From Colwellia sp. (GTDB taxonomy: Bacteria; Pseudomonadota; Gammaproteobacteria; Enterobacterales; Alteromonadaceae), in contig NZ_JABSPA010000003.1 of the NCBI RefSeq assembly GCF_013214175.1, positions 372,001 through 436,000 of the forward strand: DNA of 64,000 bases, read 5' to 3'. Within the stretch, counting starts at the first letter, position 1. Each line of letters opens with the position of its first letter. The notes below the pieces were generated by a model that was not told the origin of the DNA, did not search any database, and was given only the letters and a program-made list of their open reading frames with translations. The translations under genes were made by a program, and so were the position numbers. This document shows positions 9,724 to 18,499 of this stretch, one piece after another.

Positions 9724-10827
9724 TTCAATATCGCCACGCATTACTGGATAACCTAAATTCATCCAACCAAAAACGCCTTCCCATAAAACTGCAGTGCGGG
9801 TGTAGCCACGATCTCTTAGTTTTTTAATGGTGTAATCTGCTGCGGCACGCGGGCAAGAACAATAAGCAATAATTTGCACATCTTTGGGAATGCCTGCCAC
9901 GGTTTCATCCAGATCTGCATAGTAGGGAAAAGGAATAGAACCTTCTATATGTGCGGTTTGCCAAACCGAAGGCACACGTGTATCAAGCAGTACCATTTTG
10001 TTTTTTGCCAGTAAAGCGGTGTTTAAATCTTTTGATGATACATACATGCCATCTTGTAAAGTAAAGTTTGGGTCATCACCATTTTTGTTAATAACGTATT
10101 GCTCAGGTGTTGGCAGTGCTTTAAGTATGGTTCTTTCTTCTTTCCAGCCGAGTGCTTTACTGCGTAAAAAAGCGGTAATATTGTTGATGTCTTGCGCCGA
10201 TAACTTATCTTTGAAGGGCTGCATTGGTGTGTCTTGTCGACCATTTTGTATGGCATGACGGATAAATTCATCGGTGTTGTGGGCAAGGGCAGATTGATTA
10301 CCTAGCGCAGGCGCCGTAACACCTTCGCCCTGAACCCCATGACAGCTGGTACAGTTTGCTAAATAGACTTGCTCACCGCGTTTAATATCACCATGAACAG
10401 GATTAGTTGATAGCTTTAAGCGCTGAACTCCTGCTTGCTCAAATAACCAATAGGTTAAGTCCCAGGTTTCAGCTAGCGTCATCGGCCCGCCAACTTCATC
10501 AAGGTAACCACCCATAGCAGTGCCTTTTCTGCCATAAGACATCGGTCTTAAAATAGCGTGCGGAACACCGGATTCAAATAAGCTTTTGCTGCGCAGCGAT
10601 GGCGCATGATCATTGACATGGCCTTGTCGGTCTGCGCCGTGGCATAAAGCACAATATTTTTGGTAGTTTGTTGAAGCAAGCTTAGCTTGGGGCTCTGTTA
10701 GTTTTCTTGGGGGTGGTAGGCTGCCTAACTCAGCATCTTGAGCAAATAATTCAATAGGCGCAATAAAACCTAATAAACCTATCAAGCAGCCAGCGAGTAA
10801 TATTCTTTGGAAAAATAAGGACATCAT
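9709..10827 (-). CDS. Exported dihaem cytochrome c fused to a rhodanese domain
   Basis: 372 residues. A signal peptide ends near residue 30 (LFAQ). Two cytochrome c domains follow, with haem sites CALCH at 59-63 and CTSCH at 159-163 and probable methionine ligands in GTAMGG and TPMQPF. Residues about 262-366 form a rhodanese-like domain with LLDTR, HIEGSIPFPY and the active-site loop YCSCPR (Cys323), and a terminal GWMNLGYPV. It is likely periplasmic, coupling electron transfer to sulfur handling or detoxification, but partners are not encoded nearby. The start is the first ATG of the signal peptide; its ribosome binding site is weak. Confidence 0.85.
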   Translation of the reverse strand: MMSLFFQRILLAGCLIGLLGFIAPIELFAQDAELGSLPPPRKLTEPQAKLASTNYQKYCALCHGADRQGHVNDHAPSLRSKSLFESGVPHAILRPMSYGRKGTAMGGYLDEVGGPMTLAETWDLTYWLFEQAGVQRLKLSTNPVHGDIKRGEQVYLANCTSCHGVQGEGVTAPALGNQSALAHNTDEFIRHAIQNGRQDTPMQPFKDKLSAQDINNITAFLRSKALGWKEERTILKALPTPEQYVINKNGDDPNFTLQDGMYVSSKDLNTALLAKNKMVLLDTRVPSVWQTAHIEGSIPFPYYADLDETVAGIPKDVQIIAYCSCPRAAADYTIKKLRDRGYTRTAVLWEGVFGWMNLGYPVMRGDIETIGD

Positions 10828-11307
10828 CTTTATATTTTTTATATTTTATTATGACAAGGGTTAGTTAATAGACTAGCGAGCATAAAGGTAAGAAGCAATG
10901 CCTACCTTGGTGGTGAAAAGTTTAGTAACATTTTTGTCATCACAAAATGAACATTATCTAGCGGCTACCGATTGGCGTTATTACCGAGATTAGCCGAGAT
11001 TAGCCAATATTAGCCAAGGTTAGCCAAGCTTGACCAATTCGCGGCTAAGCAACTGAAAATCAAGCGCCAAGTAACTGAGTTAACTCCACTAAAAAAAATG
11101 AATCGCTGAATTGTGCATCTCGACAGCTTTTCAGTATATAATAGTGCCCGCTTTCGACTTGGCTGATGCTGCACCGCATAGGAGTCGTAGGGTAGAAAGC
11201 TTACGTGTAGGGTAAAACTAGACGTAGAACTTACTGATTAAACTATAAAAATAGAAATAAAAAGACAGTAGCAACACTAATACAAAAACGAATCCGAGTG
11301 GTATGGC
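10828..11307. other. Divergent spacer with 10-bp repeats and a long helicase leader
   Basis: A 480 bp region. It contains the 10-bp repeat array at 10981-11040. A TATAAT at 11137-11142 is a good -10 for the helicase, though a spaced -35 is not obvious. Between it and the start codon lies a leader of about 160 nt in which GCTTTCGAC and GTCGTAGGGTAGAAAGC can pair, so the transcript may be folded. No ORF is credible. Confidence 0.45.
10981..11040. repeat. Degenerate 10-bp tandem repeat, about six units
   Basis: Consensus TAGCCRARNT with an exact 10-base period: TTACCGAGAT, TAGCCGAGAT, TAGCCAATAT, TAGCCAAGGT, TAGCCAAGCT and TGACCAATTC. The period is close to one helical turn, so a bound protein or bent DNA would present the same face. 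It lies in the divergent promoter region of the cytochrome and helicase genes. Confidence 0.8.
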
Positions 11308-12843
11308 ATGCAGATATTAGACAAAGATTATCAGATTAACAGCGTTAGTAAGGCCATTGGCGCTGGAGAAAACTCCATTATTGCACTGCCTACAGGTGGC
11401 GGTAAGAGTATCTGTATCCTTAAATTGTGCCAAGCATTATCCGACAAACATGTCGTGGTTAGTTTGCGTAATGCGGCATTAATTCCGCAGTTATTACACA
11501 CACTGACCTCTAATGGTTTGACGGTTAGCGTGGTCAAATCTGGCTACACCTATATAGCTGGCGGTGATGTGACTTTAGTGATGGAGCAGTCTTTTGCTCG
11601 CAGAAAGCATTTAAATATAAAGTGTGATGTACTGTTACGTGATGAATACCATGTTGGCTGCATGGGCGGCGTTTATATCGCTATGCGTGAAGACTTATCT
11701 CCTGATTTGATTATTGGTCTTACGGCTACACCCATCGATAGATTAGGTGTTTATATTGATAAGTCGATGAAATTGATTGAAGAGACGACAACTAAGCAGT
11801 TGATTGAATTGGGCGAATTAGCCAAACCGGTTTACAAAGTACCTAGCCTAGCGCAAGAGATAGATTATAGTGCCGTTAAGATGTACCGAGGTGACTTTAG
11901 TGTTTCAGGTTTAGACTGCATATTACTGGAACATTGCTCTTTAGTTGCCCAACAAACCGTTGATGATGCACTTTCTCATGGCCGCAAGGTTATGTTATTT
12001 GCTAACTCTATTAAACACGTAGAGGCGTTATCTGAGGCGTTTGAATTACTCAATGTTCAACATGAAATTGTTCACTCGCAGCGCTCAGGTAGTGATAATG
12101 ATGAAAGCATACGTAGATACAAGTCAAACGATGTTAGGCTAATTATCAATATGTCTATGCTGACCATTGGCTTCGATGATCCTGCTACTGATTGCGTTGT
12201 TTTAGCGCGACCTACCAAGATTTTAAGATTGTATTTACAGATTATCGGCAGGTGTTTACGTGCCTCTAAGGGCAAGGAAAATGCGTTAATTCTGGATTTA
12301 GCTCAATGTATCTCTACCCATGGTTTTGCGGAGGATTATAGAGACTTTACCCGTAAAACGGCTAAGTCTGCAGCGATAATGTCAGAGCGATTAAGTGTCA
12401 CCAATATAGCTCAATTTGTTGATGGTGAGTTCAGCTACAATGAATCAATAGAGCGTAAGACTGTCAAAAGAAAGTCACCGGTTAAGCGTACTCGTATTAT
12501 TCAGCCTAAGTTAGTTGCCAGCAAGGAGCTTATTGCTAGAAGTGCAAGCAGGCGGGCTGCATCGTTAGTCAGGCTTAACCCTAGAATGGAAAAATTCGTC
12601 AGTACTATCGAGTTAGTTAATATCGTTTATGAACAGCAAGACGAAACTAGCAAGATGCTTGATGAGCTCGCTATGGTTAAGATAGTGGCGCTTATAGGCT
12701 TTGCCTACAGTGATGCATTAGTTGATAGTTGTACTAAATTAGTTGAGCTGCTTCATGCTGAAAACCAATCAATTAGAGGTTTACTACCTAGGGTTAGTAA
12801 TTTGATAACCGAGATAGCTAAGCTAGACCTAGCAATCGCTTAG
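11308..12843 (+). CDS. Superfamily 2 DEAD/DEAH-like helicase, orphan
   Basis: 511 residues. The helicase motifs are complete: Walker A PTGGGKS at 28-34, Walker B DEYH at 112-115 (in place of DEAH), GLTATP at 137-142, a motif V region around 283-299 (MLTIGFDDPATD) and motif VI QIIGRCLR at 311-318. The two RecA-like domains end near residue 345. A basic segment (KRKSPVKRTR) and a helical tail follow, of no known family. The layout resembles small phage or UvsW-like helicases, but no phage gene is adjacent. GAGTGG before the ATG is a weak site. Its stop codon lies in an 11-bp repeat, followed by a strong terminator. Confidence 0.85.
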   Translation: MQILDKDYQINSVSKAIGAGENSIIALPTGGGKSICILKLCQALSDKHVVVSLRNAALIPQLLHTLTSNGLTVSVVKSGYTYIAGGDVTLVMEQSFARRKHLNIKCDVLLRDEYHVGCMGGVYIAMREDLSPDLIIGLTATPIDRLGVYIDKSMKLIEETTTKQLIELGELAKPVYKVPSLAQEIDYSAVKMYRGDFSVSGLDCILLEHCSLVAQQTVDDALSHGRKVMLFANSIKHVEALSEAFELLNVQHEIVHSQRSGSDNDESIRRYKSNDVRLIINMSMLTIGFDDPATDCVVLARPTKILRLYLQIIGRCLRASKGKENALILDLAQCISTHGFAEDYRDFTRKTAKSAAIMSERLSVTNIAQFVDGEFSYNESIERKTVKRKSPVKRTRIIQPKLVASKELIARSASRRAASLVRLNPRMEKFVSTIELVNIVYEQQDETSKMLDELAMVKIVALIGFAYSDALVDSCTKLVELLHAENQSIRGLLPRVSNLITEIAKLDLAIA

Positions 12844-12871
12844 GTATAACTTAGGTATAGCTTAGCTATAA
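12839..12871 (+). repeat. 11-bp tandem repeat spanning the helicase stop codon
   Basis: CTTAGGTATAA, CTTAGGTATAG and CTTAGCTATAA follow one another. The first unit begins two bases before the TAG stop codon. The unit is not a multiple of three. Confidence 0.85.
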
Positions 12872-12886
12872 ACCACTATTTATAGT

Positions 12887-12912
12887 AAAAGGAGCTTCAT
12901 GCTCCTTTTTTT
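12887..12912 (+). terminator. Rho-independent terminator of the helicase gene
   Basis: AAAAGGAGC, a 5-nt loop TTCAT, then GCTCCTTTT and further T residues. A textbook 9-bp stem with a U-tract. Confidence 0.9.
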
Positions 12913-13135
12913 GTCGATCTTTTATGTGAAATTTAATACTGCATGTTGGCAAAAGTGGTTGCTACGCGCCTACAAAGTGTCAGCCAAAGCAATGTGCTTG
13001 ATAGAGTCTCAGCGGCAATTTTTGTTACTGCTGGTCTAGCCGACACGGTTTGATAAGACAGAGAATAAAGATATGGGAACTATAATTCCACATCAATTTA
13101 GTTAACAACTTTATATCAGCTAACAGTATTAAGCT

Positions 13136-14218
13136 TTATGCTCTTAACGTTAATGTTATTAAGACAATACCGTGATCGGTACTTTCGCCATCTCGGTCGA
13201 AAATAGGGTTAATTAAATGTCGGTCGTAAGTATCGTAGTCACTGACTTGATAGAGACTGTCATGATAACTGGCATCAAATTCACATGATAATAAGATGTA
13301 ATCGAGTACTGAGCTGCTAGCACCAAAATAATGTGTTGGTTTACGTACTTGTTTTTCTGTTAGCTTCATTTCTTGTCTAACTTCTAGAGTCGCTTCTAGC
13401 TTTACAGCAATAGTAGTTTCACTTTCACCATCTTCACCAGTATCACTAGGCTCATTAGTTAGCACTTTTTGAAACAAATCCCAAGCGTCATTTAAACAAT
13501 ACTTAGCCAGGTAGGCATCGCGATCAATGCGTGAGACAAAACGTAAGGTGTTGGTTAGTAAATGACTTAATATGCCATCGGTTAAGTTATTATTAAAGTC
13601 GCCCATTAATATCATCGGCTGACCCGTAGCTTCACGCCGCGCTATCATATCAATCATTAATAACGTCGCTTCACTACCACGTTGTATAGTTGAGCCCCAA
13701 CCACCCGCCATTTGCGCTTTTAGGCTTTCAATAATAGTTTTTTCTGGCGATAGACTCTGGCTTTTATCATCGAATTCAATCATCGAACGTTTAGACTTAA
13801 AGTGCACCACATAACAATCGCAGTTACCGATATGAGGTACATCAATGGTCGCTCTGATCACTTTTCGGCTAAAAGAAAAGTCACCGCTTAAGCCTAATGT
13901 CTGTGCAAGCTCTAGGTCTGGCTTTACCGCATCAACTTCAACTATAGGATAACGAGAGGCAATGGCGACCACAGGACTGCGATAAATAAAGTCATCAATG
14001 ACTTGAGGTTGAGCAACCACAGAAAAATAATCATAACCTTGCGCGGCGACTAACTCTTTTAACGACTCAGTACTAAAAACTTCTTGAAAACCAATAATGT
14101 CAGGTTGATATTCACGCAAATAGTCTGTTATCCAATTTTGTTTTTTTACCCATTGTGCGGCACTATAAATGCGCTCAAACTCATAAAAAGCATTGGGCGG
14201 CTCTAGGTAATTAAACAA
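13136..14218 (-). CDS. Endonuclease/exonuclease/phosphatase-fold protein with an unclear start
   Basis: At least 360 residues of the EEP fold: the metal-binding glutamate in IIGFQEVF, GDFNNN in the middle and a terminal STDHGIVLITL with the catalytic Asp-His. The fold suggests a DNase, phosphodiesterase or nuclease-like enzyme; the substrate is unknown. The quoted start is a TTG inside the first beta strand, and the frame remains open 45 codons further upstream, to 14353, encoding L-K-I-A-S-F-N directly before the TTG, the conserved first strand of this fold. So the true start must be upstream, yet no ATG, GTG or TTG exists there. Confidence 0.8.
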   Translation of the reverse strand: MFNYLEPPNAFYEFERIYSAAQWVKKQNWITDYLREYQPDIIGFQEVFSTESLKELVAAQGYDYFSVVAQPQVIDDFIYRSPVVAIASRYPIVEVDAVKPDLELAQTLGLSGDFSFSRKVIRATIDVPHIGNCDCYVVHFKSKRSMIEFDDKSQSLSPEKTIIESLKAQMAGGWGSTIQRGSEATLLMIDMIARREATGQPMILMGDFNNNLTDGILSHLLTNTLRFVSRIDRDAYLAKYCLNDAWDLFQKVLTNEPSDTGEDGESETTIAVKLEATLEVRQEMKLTEKQVRKPTHYFGASSSVLDYILLSCEFDASYHDSLYQVSDYDTYDRHLINPIFDRDGESTDHGIVLITLTLRA

Positions 14219-14411
14219 ATTAAAACTAGCAATTTTAAGTTGCGTATCTACAGCTGAAGGGTCTACTGATGTGGCGTTCTTTAATGCGGGGAGTTTCTGA
14301 TTGATTGCTTTTATCTCTGAGGTTGATGAGGCTAATATAATCGATGAAAATAATTATACCTCATCGCACGACTCTTTATGAAAAGTAATAATGGCTCTAT
14401 TAAAAACAAAA

Positions 14412-14458
14412 AAGGGGTCGGTAATAAATGATGCAATCATTTATTACCGACCCCTTTA
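14412..14458 (-). terminator. 22-bp perfect hairpin, terminator or REP-like element
   Basis: Two 22-nt arms (beginning AAAGGGGTCGGTAATAAATG and its complement) flank a 3-nt loop. On the minus strand the stem is followed by TTTTTTGTTTTT, so it would terminate leftward transcripts such as that of the small ORF at 14521-14655. The GGGGTC...GACCCC outer stem also resembles REP-type hairpins associated with Y1 transposases, but no transposase gene is present. Both readings are possible. Confidence 0.7.
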
Positions 14459-14520
14459 TCTTTATATCAAAGCAGTTCACCAAGTTAATTCACTTAGAGA
14501 TTAGCTTGGTCAGCCATTCG

Positions 14521-14655
14521 TTAGTGTTGAAATTGTTTACCGCTGTACCAGCTATCAAGTTTGGCTGGTTGTTTTTGTGCCAGAACAGGAAGGTGCTTTT
14601 TTTTGCTGAGTTCTTTAGCTGTGTAGCAAGGGTTGTTATATAGTGCAGTGTTCAT
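14521..14655 (-). CDS. Small basic protein, 44 residues, unknown
   Basis: The ATG at 14655 opens a frame of 44 codons (begins M-N-T-A-L-Y-N-N-P-C-Y) with a lysine-rich middle (ELSKKKH, AQKQPAKLD) and an aromatic end (SWYSGKQFQH). There is no signal peptide or membrane segment. The ribosome binding site is weak (ACGAGAC). The 22-bp hairpin with a U-tract 60 nt downstream on the same strand supports a real transcript. I recognise no family; it may be a small regulatory protein or a remnant. Confidence 0.4.
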   Translation of the reverse strand: MNTALYNNPCYTAKELSKKKHLPVLAQKQPAKLDSWYSGKQFQH

Positions 14656-15167
14656 TGTTAGTCTCGTTGATAAAAGTTAAAAATTGGTATTTTGCTCCGC
14701 TTTTAAAAAGCCAAACAAAGCTGTAATCATAAATTCATCAGGGTTACAGGCTTAAATTATTTAATTAAAGCCCTTATTCGGTAAAGATTGATTTATCAAT
14801 AATCGCTTGGTTTTTGCGCATGTTAGGGTAATTACTCTAGGGAGTCAATGGTTTGTTTTTTAATCGCATTAGAATGATAACTCTATCAGTGGTTAGCTGG
14901 TTTTTAGTTGTTTTGAATCAACTGTTATACAATTGTGCTGTTTTTATTTAGCCGCATTCTTATGGGAGAGAAACAACTTTATTATGGTTTTTTTTGGTGT
15001 TTTTTAGTAGGGATTGGTAGAATACCTTTGTCATAATTCGTTGCTATGTTGGTAACTAAAAGATTGGTAAATAAAAACTTGGTAAGTAAAGTTTGTTAAA
15101 ATAAAATATTTACTTAGTAACAATGAGCAAAAGTCAAAAGTCAAAAGTCAAAAGGTAATAAGTGTAA
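14656..15167. other. AT-rich intergenic region upstream of the PhyH gene
   Basis: A 510 bp spacer. Just before the dioxygenase start is a 7-bp tandem repeat (AAAGTCA-type units, four in a row near 15129-15154) ending in the AAAGG that serves as ribosome binding site. Slippage here would change the spacing of the leader. No other gene is seen. Confidence 0.4.
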
Positions 15168-16025
15168 ATGGAAGCTAGCGCCAAAGTGCTTGATAACAGT
15201 CCGATAAGTTGTAGCGAAATAAGTAGTAGCCAAATAAAAAGTACTGAAATAAGCACTAAGCAAATAAAAAAGGCGTATAGCGAGCACGGCTACTTTGTTA
15301 TTAGAGATTATTTTAATGGCGCTGAAATCTCAGCACTTAGAGAAGTCATCTTAAAATTTCATCAGTTATGGAAAAAAGACAACTTCGATTTCTATCAGGA
15401 GGAAGCTTTTAATTCTTCTTTAATTACCGGCAGTCAATATTTAGCCCCGGACGATAGGGTCAAACTTTTTAATTTCATCAGCTCAAAAAAAATAATGGCG
15501 CTGGTTGATAAGGTTATTGCCAATAAAGCCAACTTTATGAACACGCAACTATTCTTCAATCCTGTTAGCTCTTTGCAAAAAGATTTTTGGCATCGAGACT
15601 GTCAGTATGATCATGATTTAGAAGCGCAAAAAAGAATCATGCATGAAACACAAGTTGTACACTTTCGTGTGCCTTTATTTGATGAACTTGGCCTGGAACT
15701 CGTACCTGGCTCCCATAAGCGCTGGGATAATGAAGAAGAGTTTAATGTCCGCCAAGAAGAGCAGGGCAGAGAGAGTAGTGAGGCGTTATCTACCGGTAAA
15801 AAAATTCACCTTGCCGCGGGCGACTTGTTAGTTTTTTCAGCTGATATGATTCATCGAGGTCTATACGGAAAAGATAGATTAGCTTTTGATATATTAGTGT
15901 TTGATTCGGCGGCGGATTATATTGACTATGTTGATGACGATTGTTTACCTGATGCAGTCATGCTGGATAAAATTGTCAATCCAAGGTTATTTACCAATAC
16001 CATTGAGTTAAAGTCGACCGCCTGA
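15168..16025 (+). CDS. Phytanoyl-CoA dioxygenase (PhyH) family protein
   Basis: 285 residues, cytoplasmic. It has the Fe(II)/2-oxoglutarate facial triad: HxD as H142-R-D144 in FWHRDCQ, the distal H229 in ADMIHRG, and R237 as likely 2-oxoglutarate anchor. VPGSHKRW at 179-186 is the typical PhyH turn. The N-terminal 35 residues carry an internal near-repeat (SEISSSQIK, TEISTKQIK) before the core starts at AYSEHGYFVIRDYF. It would hydroxylate a small molecule; the substrate is not predictable from context, as the gene stands alone. The ATG follows AAAGG at about 11 nt. Confidence 0.85.
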   Translation: MEASAKVLDNSPISCSEISSSQIKSTEISTKQIKKAYSEHGYFVIRDYFNGAEISALREVILKFHQLWKKDNFDFYQEEAFNSSLITGSQYLAPDDRVKLFNFISSKKIMALVDKVIANKANFMNTQLFFNPVSSLQKDFWHRDCQYDHDLEAQKRIMHETQVVHFRVPLFDELGLELVPGSHKRWDNEEEFNVRQEEQGRESSEALSTGKKIHLAAGDLLVFSADMIHRGLYGKDRLAFDILVFDSAADYIDYVDDDCLPDAVMLDKIVNPRLFTNTIELKSTA

Positions 16026-16241
16026 TCTTTCCTGCTATTTTTAGACCTTATTCTTAGGCAAGGCTCGGCTTGTTATTTAATATCAGCATAGAGTTAGTGT
16101 TGTGAAAAAAAATAAAATAAATGAGCTTTTAAGAAAATACTGGCGTAGCAGTGTCTATAATTAACTATTTAATCGTTAATAAAAATGATGGCATAAAAGT
16201 CTCGGTGAACAAGTGTCTTATGCCAATAAATCAGGAATGCA

Positions 16242-17003
16242 ATGTTAACTAAATTAATTGCCTTGCCGTTTTTAATACTCCTTTATTGCGGCAGTCTCTC
16301 TGCCGCTGAAAAAGTGAATGTCGGCGGTTACCTTTCTCCACCATTTATTGAACAGGACGGTCAAGGTAACATCTCTGGTATAACACTTGATCTCATTAAC
16401 TCCTTAAATAAAATTCAGCATGAATATCATTTTAACTTGGTATTAACCAGCTCAAGAAGAAGGTATGTTTTCTTTCAGCAAGGTCAATTCGACCTGTTCT
16501 TTTTTGAAAGAAAAGTATGGGGTTGGCAGGATATTGCTATTGTCGAAATTAAATTACCTTTTAAGGGAGGAGATATTTTTATCGCGCTAAAAAGTATAGC
16601 TAAGCAGCAAGATTATTTTAACAGCCTAAAGAACAAGTCAATTTCGGCTATGTTGGGCTACCACTATAATTTTGCTGACTTCAATGCCGATCCTAATTTT
16701 TTAAGGTCAAAGTTCGATATACAACTATCGTCTGATGAAAGGGTGAATGTTCAGTTAGTGTTATGGGGGAAAATGGATATCGCCATAGTGACCAAGTCTT
16801 TCTTAGACAAATACCTGCTCGATAATCCTTCGGCAAAGTCTGAGCTCTTAATCGCCACTAAAATGGATCAAAAATATCAACACACCATTTTGCTCAGGGA
16901 AAACACCAACCTTAGTGTTACTACGATGAATATGCTGTTAGATAAGTTAGTTGCATCCGGAGAATATAATAAAATAATGCAAAAATATGGAATTACTCCG
17001 TAG
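16242..17003 (+). CDS. Periplasmic solute-binding-like protein (SBP_bac_3), orphan
   Basis: 253 residues. A signal peptide (LIALPFLILLYCGSLSA) precedes a type 2 binding fold: VNVGGYLSPPFIEQDGQGNISGITLDLINSLN is the classic start of the SBP_bac_3 domain, and LGYHYNF and a terminal GEYNKIMQKYGI match its end. There is no ABC permease nearby. CAGGAAT 5 nt before the ATG sets the start. Similar orphans occur at 1604, 54295 and 57595. Confidence 0.8.
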   Translation: MLTKLIALPFLILLYCGSLSAAEKVNVGGYLSPPFIEQDGQGNISGITLDLINSLNKIQHEYHFNLVLTSSRRRYVFFQQGQFDLFFFERKVWGWQDIAIVEIKLPFKGGDIFIALKSIAKQQDYFNSLKNKSISAMLGYHYNFADFNADPNFLRSKFDIQLSSDERVNVQLVLWGKMDIAIVTKSFLDKYLLDNPSAKSELLIATKMDQKYQHTILLRENTNLSVTTMNMLLDKLVASGEYNKIMQKYGITP

Positions 17004-17139
17004 TTTGTTACCTAAGGATTTTACCTGAATCTTTATATTGCTTAGCTAGCAGCTCATTGGACGTTCCCCACTTCATGTTGTCGCCACTATGACGCCCAGC
17101 AAATCAATTAATCAAAGGTAACATGGCTAGTTTAATTTA

Positions 17140-17595
17140 TTACTGCTTGCTGCCTCGACGGCTTTTATAAGCGACTAAAGCTGTCAATAAAAACGCTAAG
17201 AAAAATAAACCCAAGGTGGCACTTGTTTGATCTGCTTCGACTTCCTCAGGGTTAACAATAATTCGGTCTTTTTCCTTTAGTTGATAAACTTGATAAAAAT
17301 CGCCATCTACTTGCACAGCTTCCATGGTGACATATTTACCTAAAAGCGCTTGTGAGTCTTTGTCATCACAATAATCAGTCCTAAATTTAACCGATAAATT
17401 ATAAGTAGCAGCAGAGTCGCTAAGGGTTAATGATGCAGCGCCTTTAGGGGGGCAATGTAATTGAAATATAGTGCCGTTAATTTCTTGAACATCAGTTAAT
17501 TCAGTATAGGTTGTTGCGTGTTGGTAACTCTTTAAACCGATAAAGAAAAAGAATGCCGCTAATAATAACAATAAAGTCTTTGCTGTTTTATTCAT
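17140..17595 (-). CDS. Small membrane protein, two transmembrane segments, unknown
   Basis: 151 residues: an N-terminal membrane helix (TLLLLLAAFFFFIGL), an extracytoplasmic domain of about 90 residues with two cysteines (LHCPP and DYCDD) that may form a disulfide, and a C-terminal helix (LGLFFLAFLLTALVAY) ending in KSRRGSKQ. The layout resembles DUF3592-type proteins, but the match is not strong enough to name. It stands next to the cyclophilin gene on the same strand with a 240 bp gap. Confidence 0.65.
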   Translation of the reverse strand: MNKTAKTLLLLLAAFFFFIGLKSYQHATTYTELTDVQEINGTIFQLHCPPKGAASLTLSDSAATYNLSVKFRTDYCDDKDSQALLGKYVTMEAVQVDGDFYQVYQLKEKDRIIVNPEEVEADQTSATLGLFFLAFLLTALVAYKSRRGSKQ

Positions 17596-17780
17596 AATAA
17601 TTCACATCTGTTTATCTTATTTCAAGGCAAAATAAGTAACTAAAATAGTGTTGTGAAGTTAAACACAGCAATGTGCAAGTTATTTTGATGTATATCAGTA
17701 ATAGATGTTTTTCTTTTAACTAAATGATTCGCATTGAGTTAGAAGAACAACTTTAATGCAGTCGCCACCGCGGCATCAAG

Positions 17781-17815
17781 CAGGTTTAAGCTCCAGGTAA
17801 TGGAGTTTAAACCTG
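17781..17815. repeat. 14-bp hairpin between cyclophilin and membrane-protein genes
   Basis: CAGGTTTAAGCTCC and GGAGTTTAAACCTG flank a 7-nt loop; the only non-Watson-Crick pair is a G-T wobble. It has no U-tract on either strand. It may protect or end the leftward cyclophilin transcript. Confidence 0.6.
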
Positions 17816-17839
17816 TGATAACGATAAAGAAAAATTCAT

Positions 17840-18499
17840 TTATTTGCTATTTTCGATACGAATTGTTGCTTTAATTATTTTAACTTCTTCGGTGGTTCTA
17901 CCATTTCGACTGCCTAACGCTTCAATTTTAGCTAAGCTGTCATCTTCATCCTCAACAACTTTACCAAAAACAGTGTGTTTGCCATCTAAAAAAGGTGTTG
18001 GTTTAAAGGTTAAGAAAAATTGGCTGCCATCGGTACCAGGGCCAGAATTTGCCATACTTAATGTTCCAGCTTCGCTATGATTTGCTTCACCGTCAAATTC
18101 GCCATCATACTTATAACCAGGGTTACCAGCACCAGTACCGGTAGGGTCACCACCTTGTGCCATAAAGCCAGGGATAACACGATGAAAAGTTAACTCATCA
18201 TAGAAACCAAGTTCCGTTAAGTAAATGGTACTAGAAACATGCATAGGTGCTGAATCGGTTAATAGCTTGATAGTGAGTTTGCCTTGATTTGTTTGCAGAT
18301 CCCAAAAATAATCTTTACCTTGAGTGAAGGTAAGTAATGGCGGTTTAGTTAAGGTGGTTTTCCATCTTGTATCTGTTTTATCTATTACTTGCTTAGTAAT
18401 AAAACTATCGGCTTTTTCTATTGCGGGGTCACCGCCAAAACAAGCAGTTAACGTCAGTGAGAGAAAAAGGCTAGTAATAAATTTTTTGTTATTATTCAT
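17840..18499 (-). CDS. Cyclophilin-type peptidyl-prolyl isomerase, lipoprotein
   Basis: 219 residues. A lipobox LTAC (Cys20) after a hydrophobic signal predicts lipid anchoring in the envelope. The cyclophilin domain covers about 60-217: [35 protein letters not shown] and [11 protein letters not shown] contain the catalytic Arg, Gln and Phe residues of the family. It folds proline-containing proteins in the periplasm. The start is the ATG before NNNKKF, which gives a short basic n-region; the ribosome binding site is weak. Confidence 0.9.
   Translation of the reverse strand: MNNNKKFITSLFLSLTLTACFGGDPAIEKADSFITKQVIDKTDTRWKTTLTKPPLLTFTQGKDYFWDLQTNQGKLTIKLLTDSAPMHVSSTIYLTELGFYDELTFHRVIPGFMAQGGDPTGTGAGNPGYKYDGEFDGEANHSEAGTLSMANSGPGTDGSQFFLTFKPTPFLDGKHTVFGKVVEDEDDSLAKIEALGSRNGRTTEEVKIIKATIRIENSK

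Noticed and set aside
14428-14643. 71-codon frame on the plus strand
   Set aside because: It begins inside the 22-bp hairpin, has no ribosome binding site and overlaps the better supported leftward small frame.
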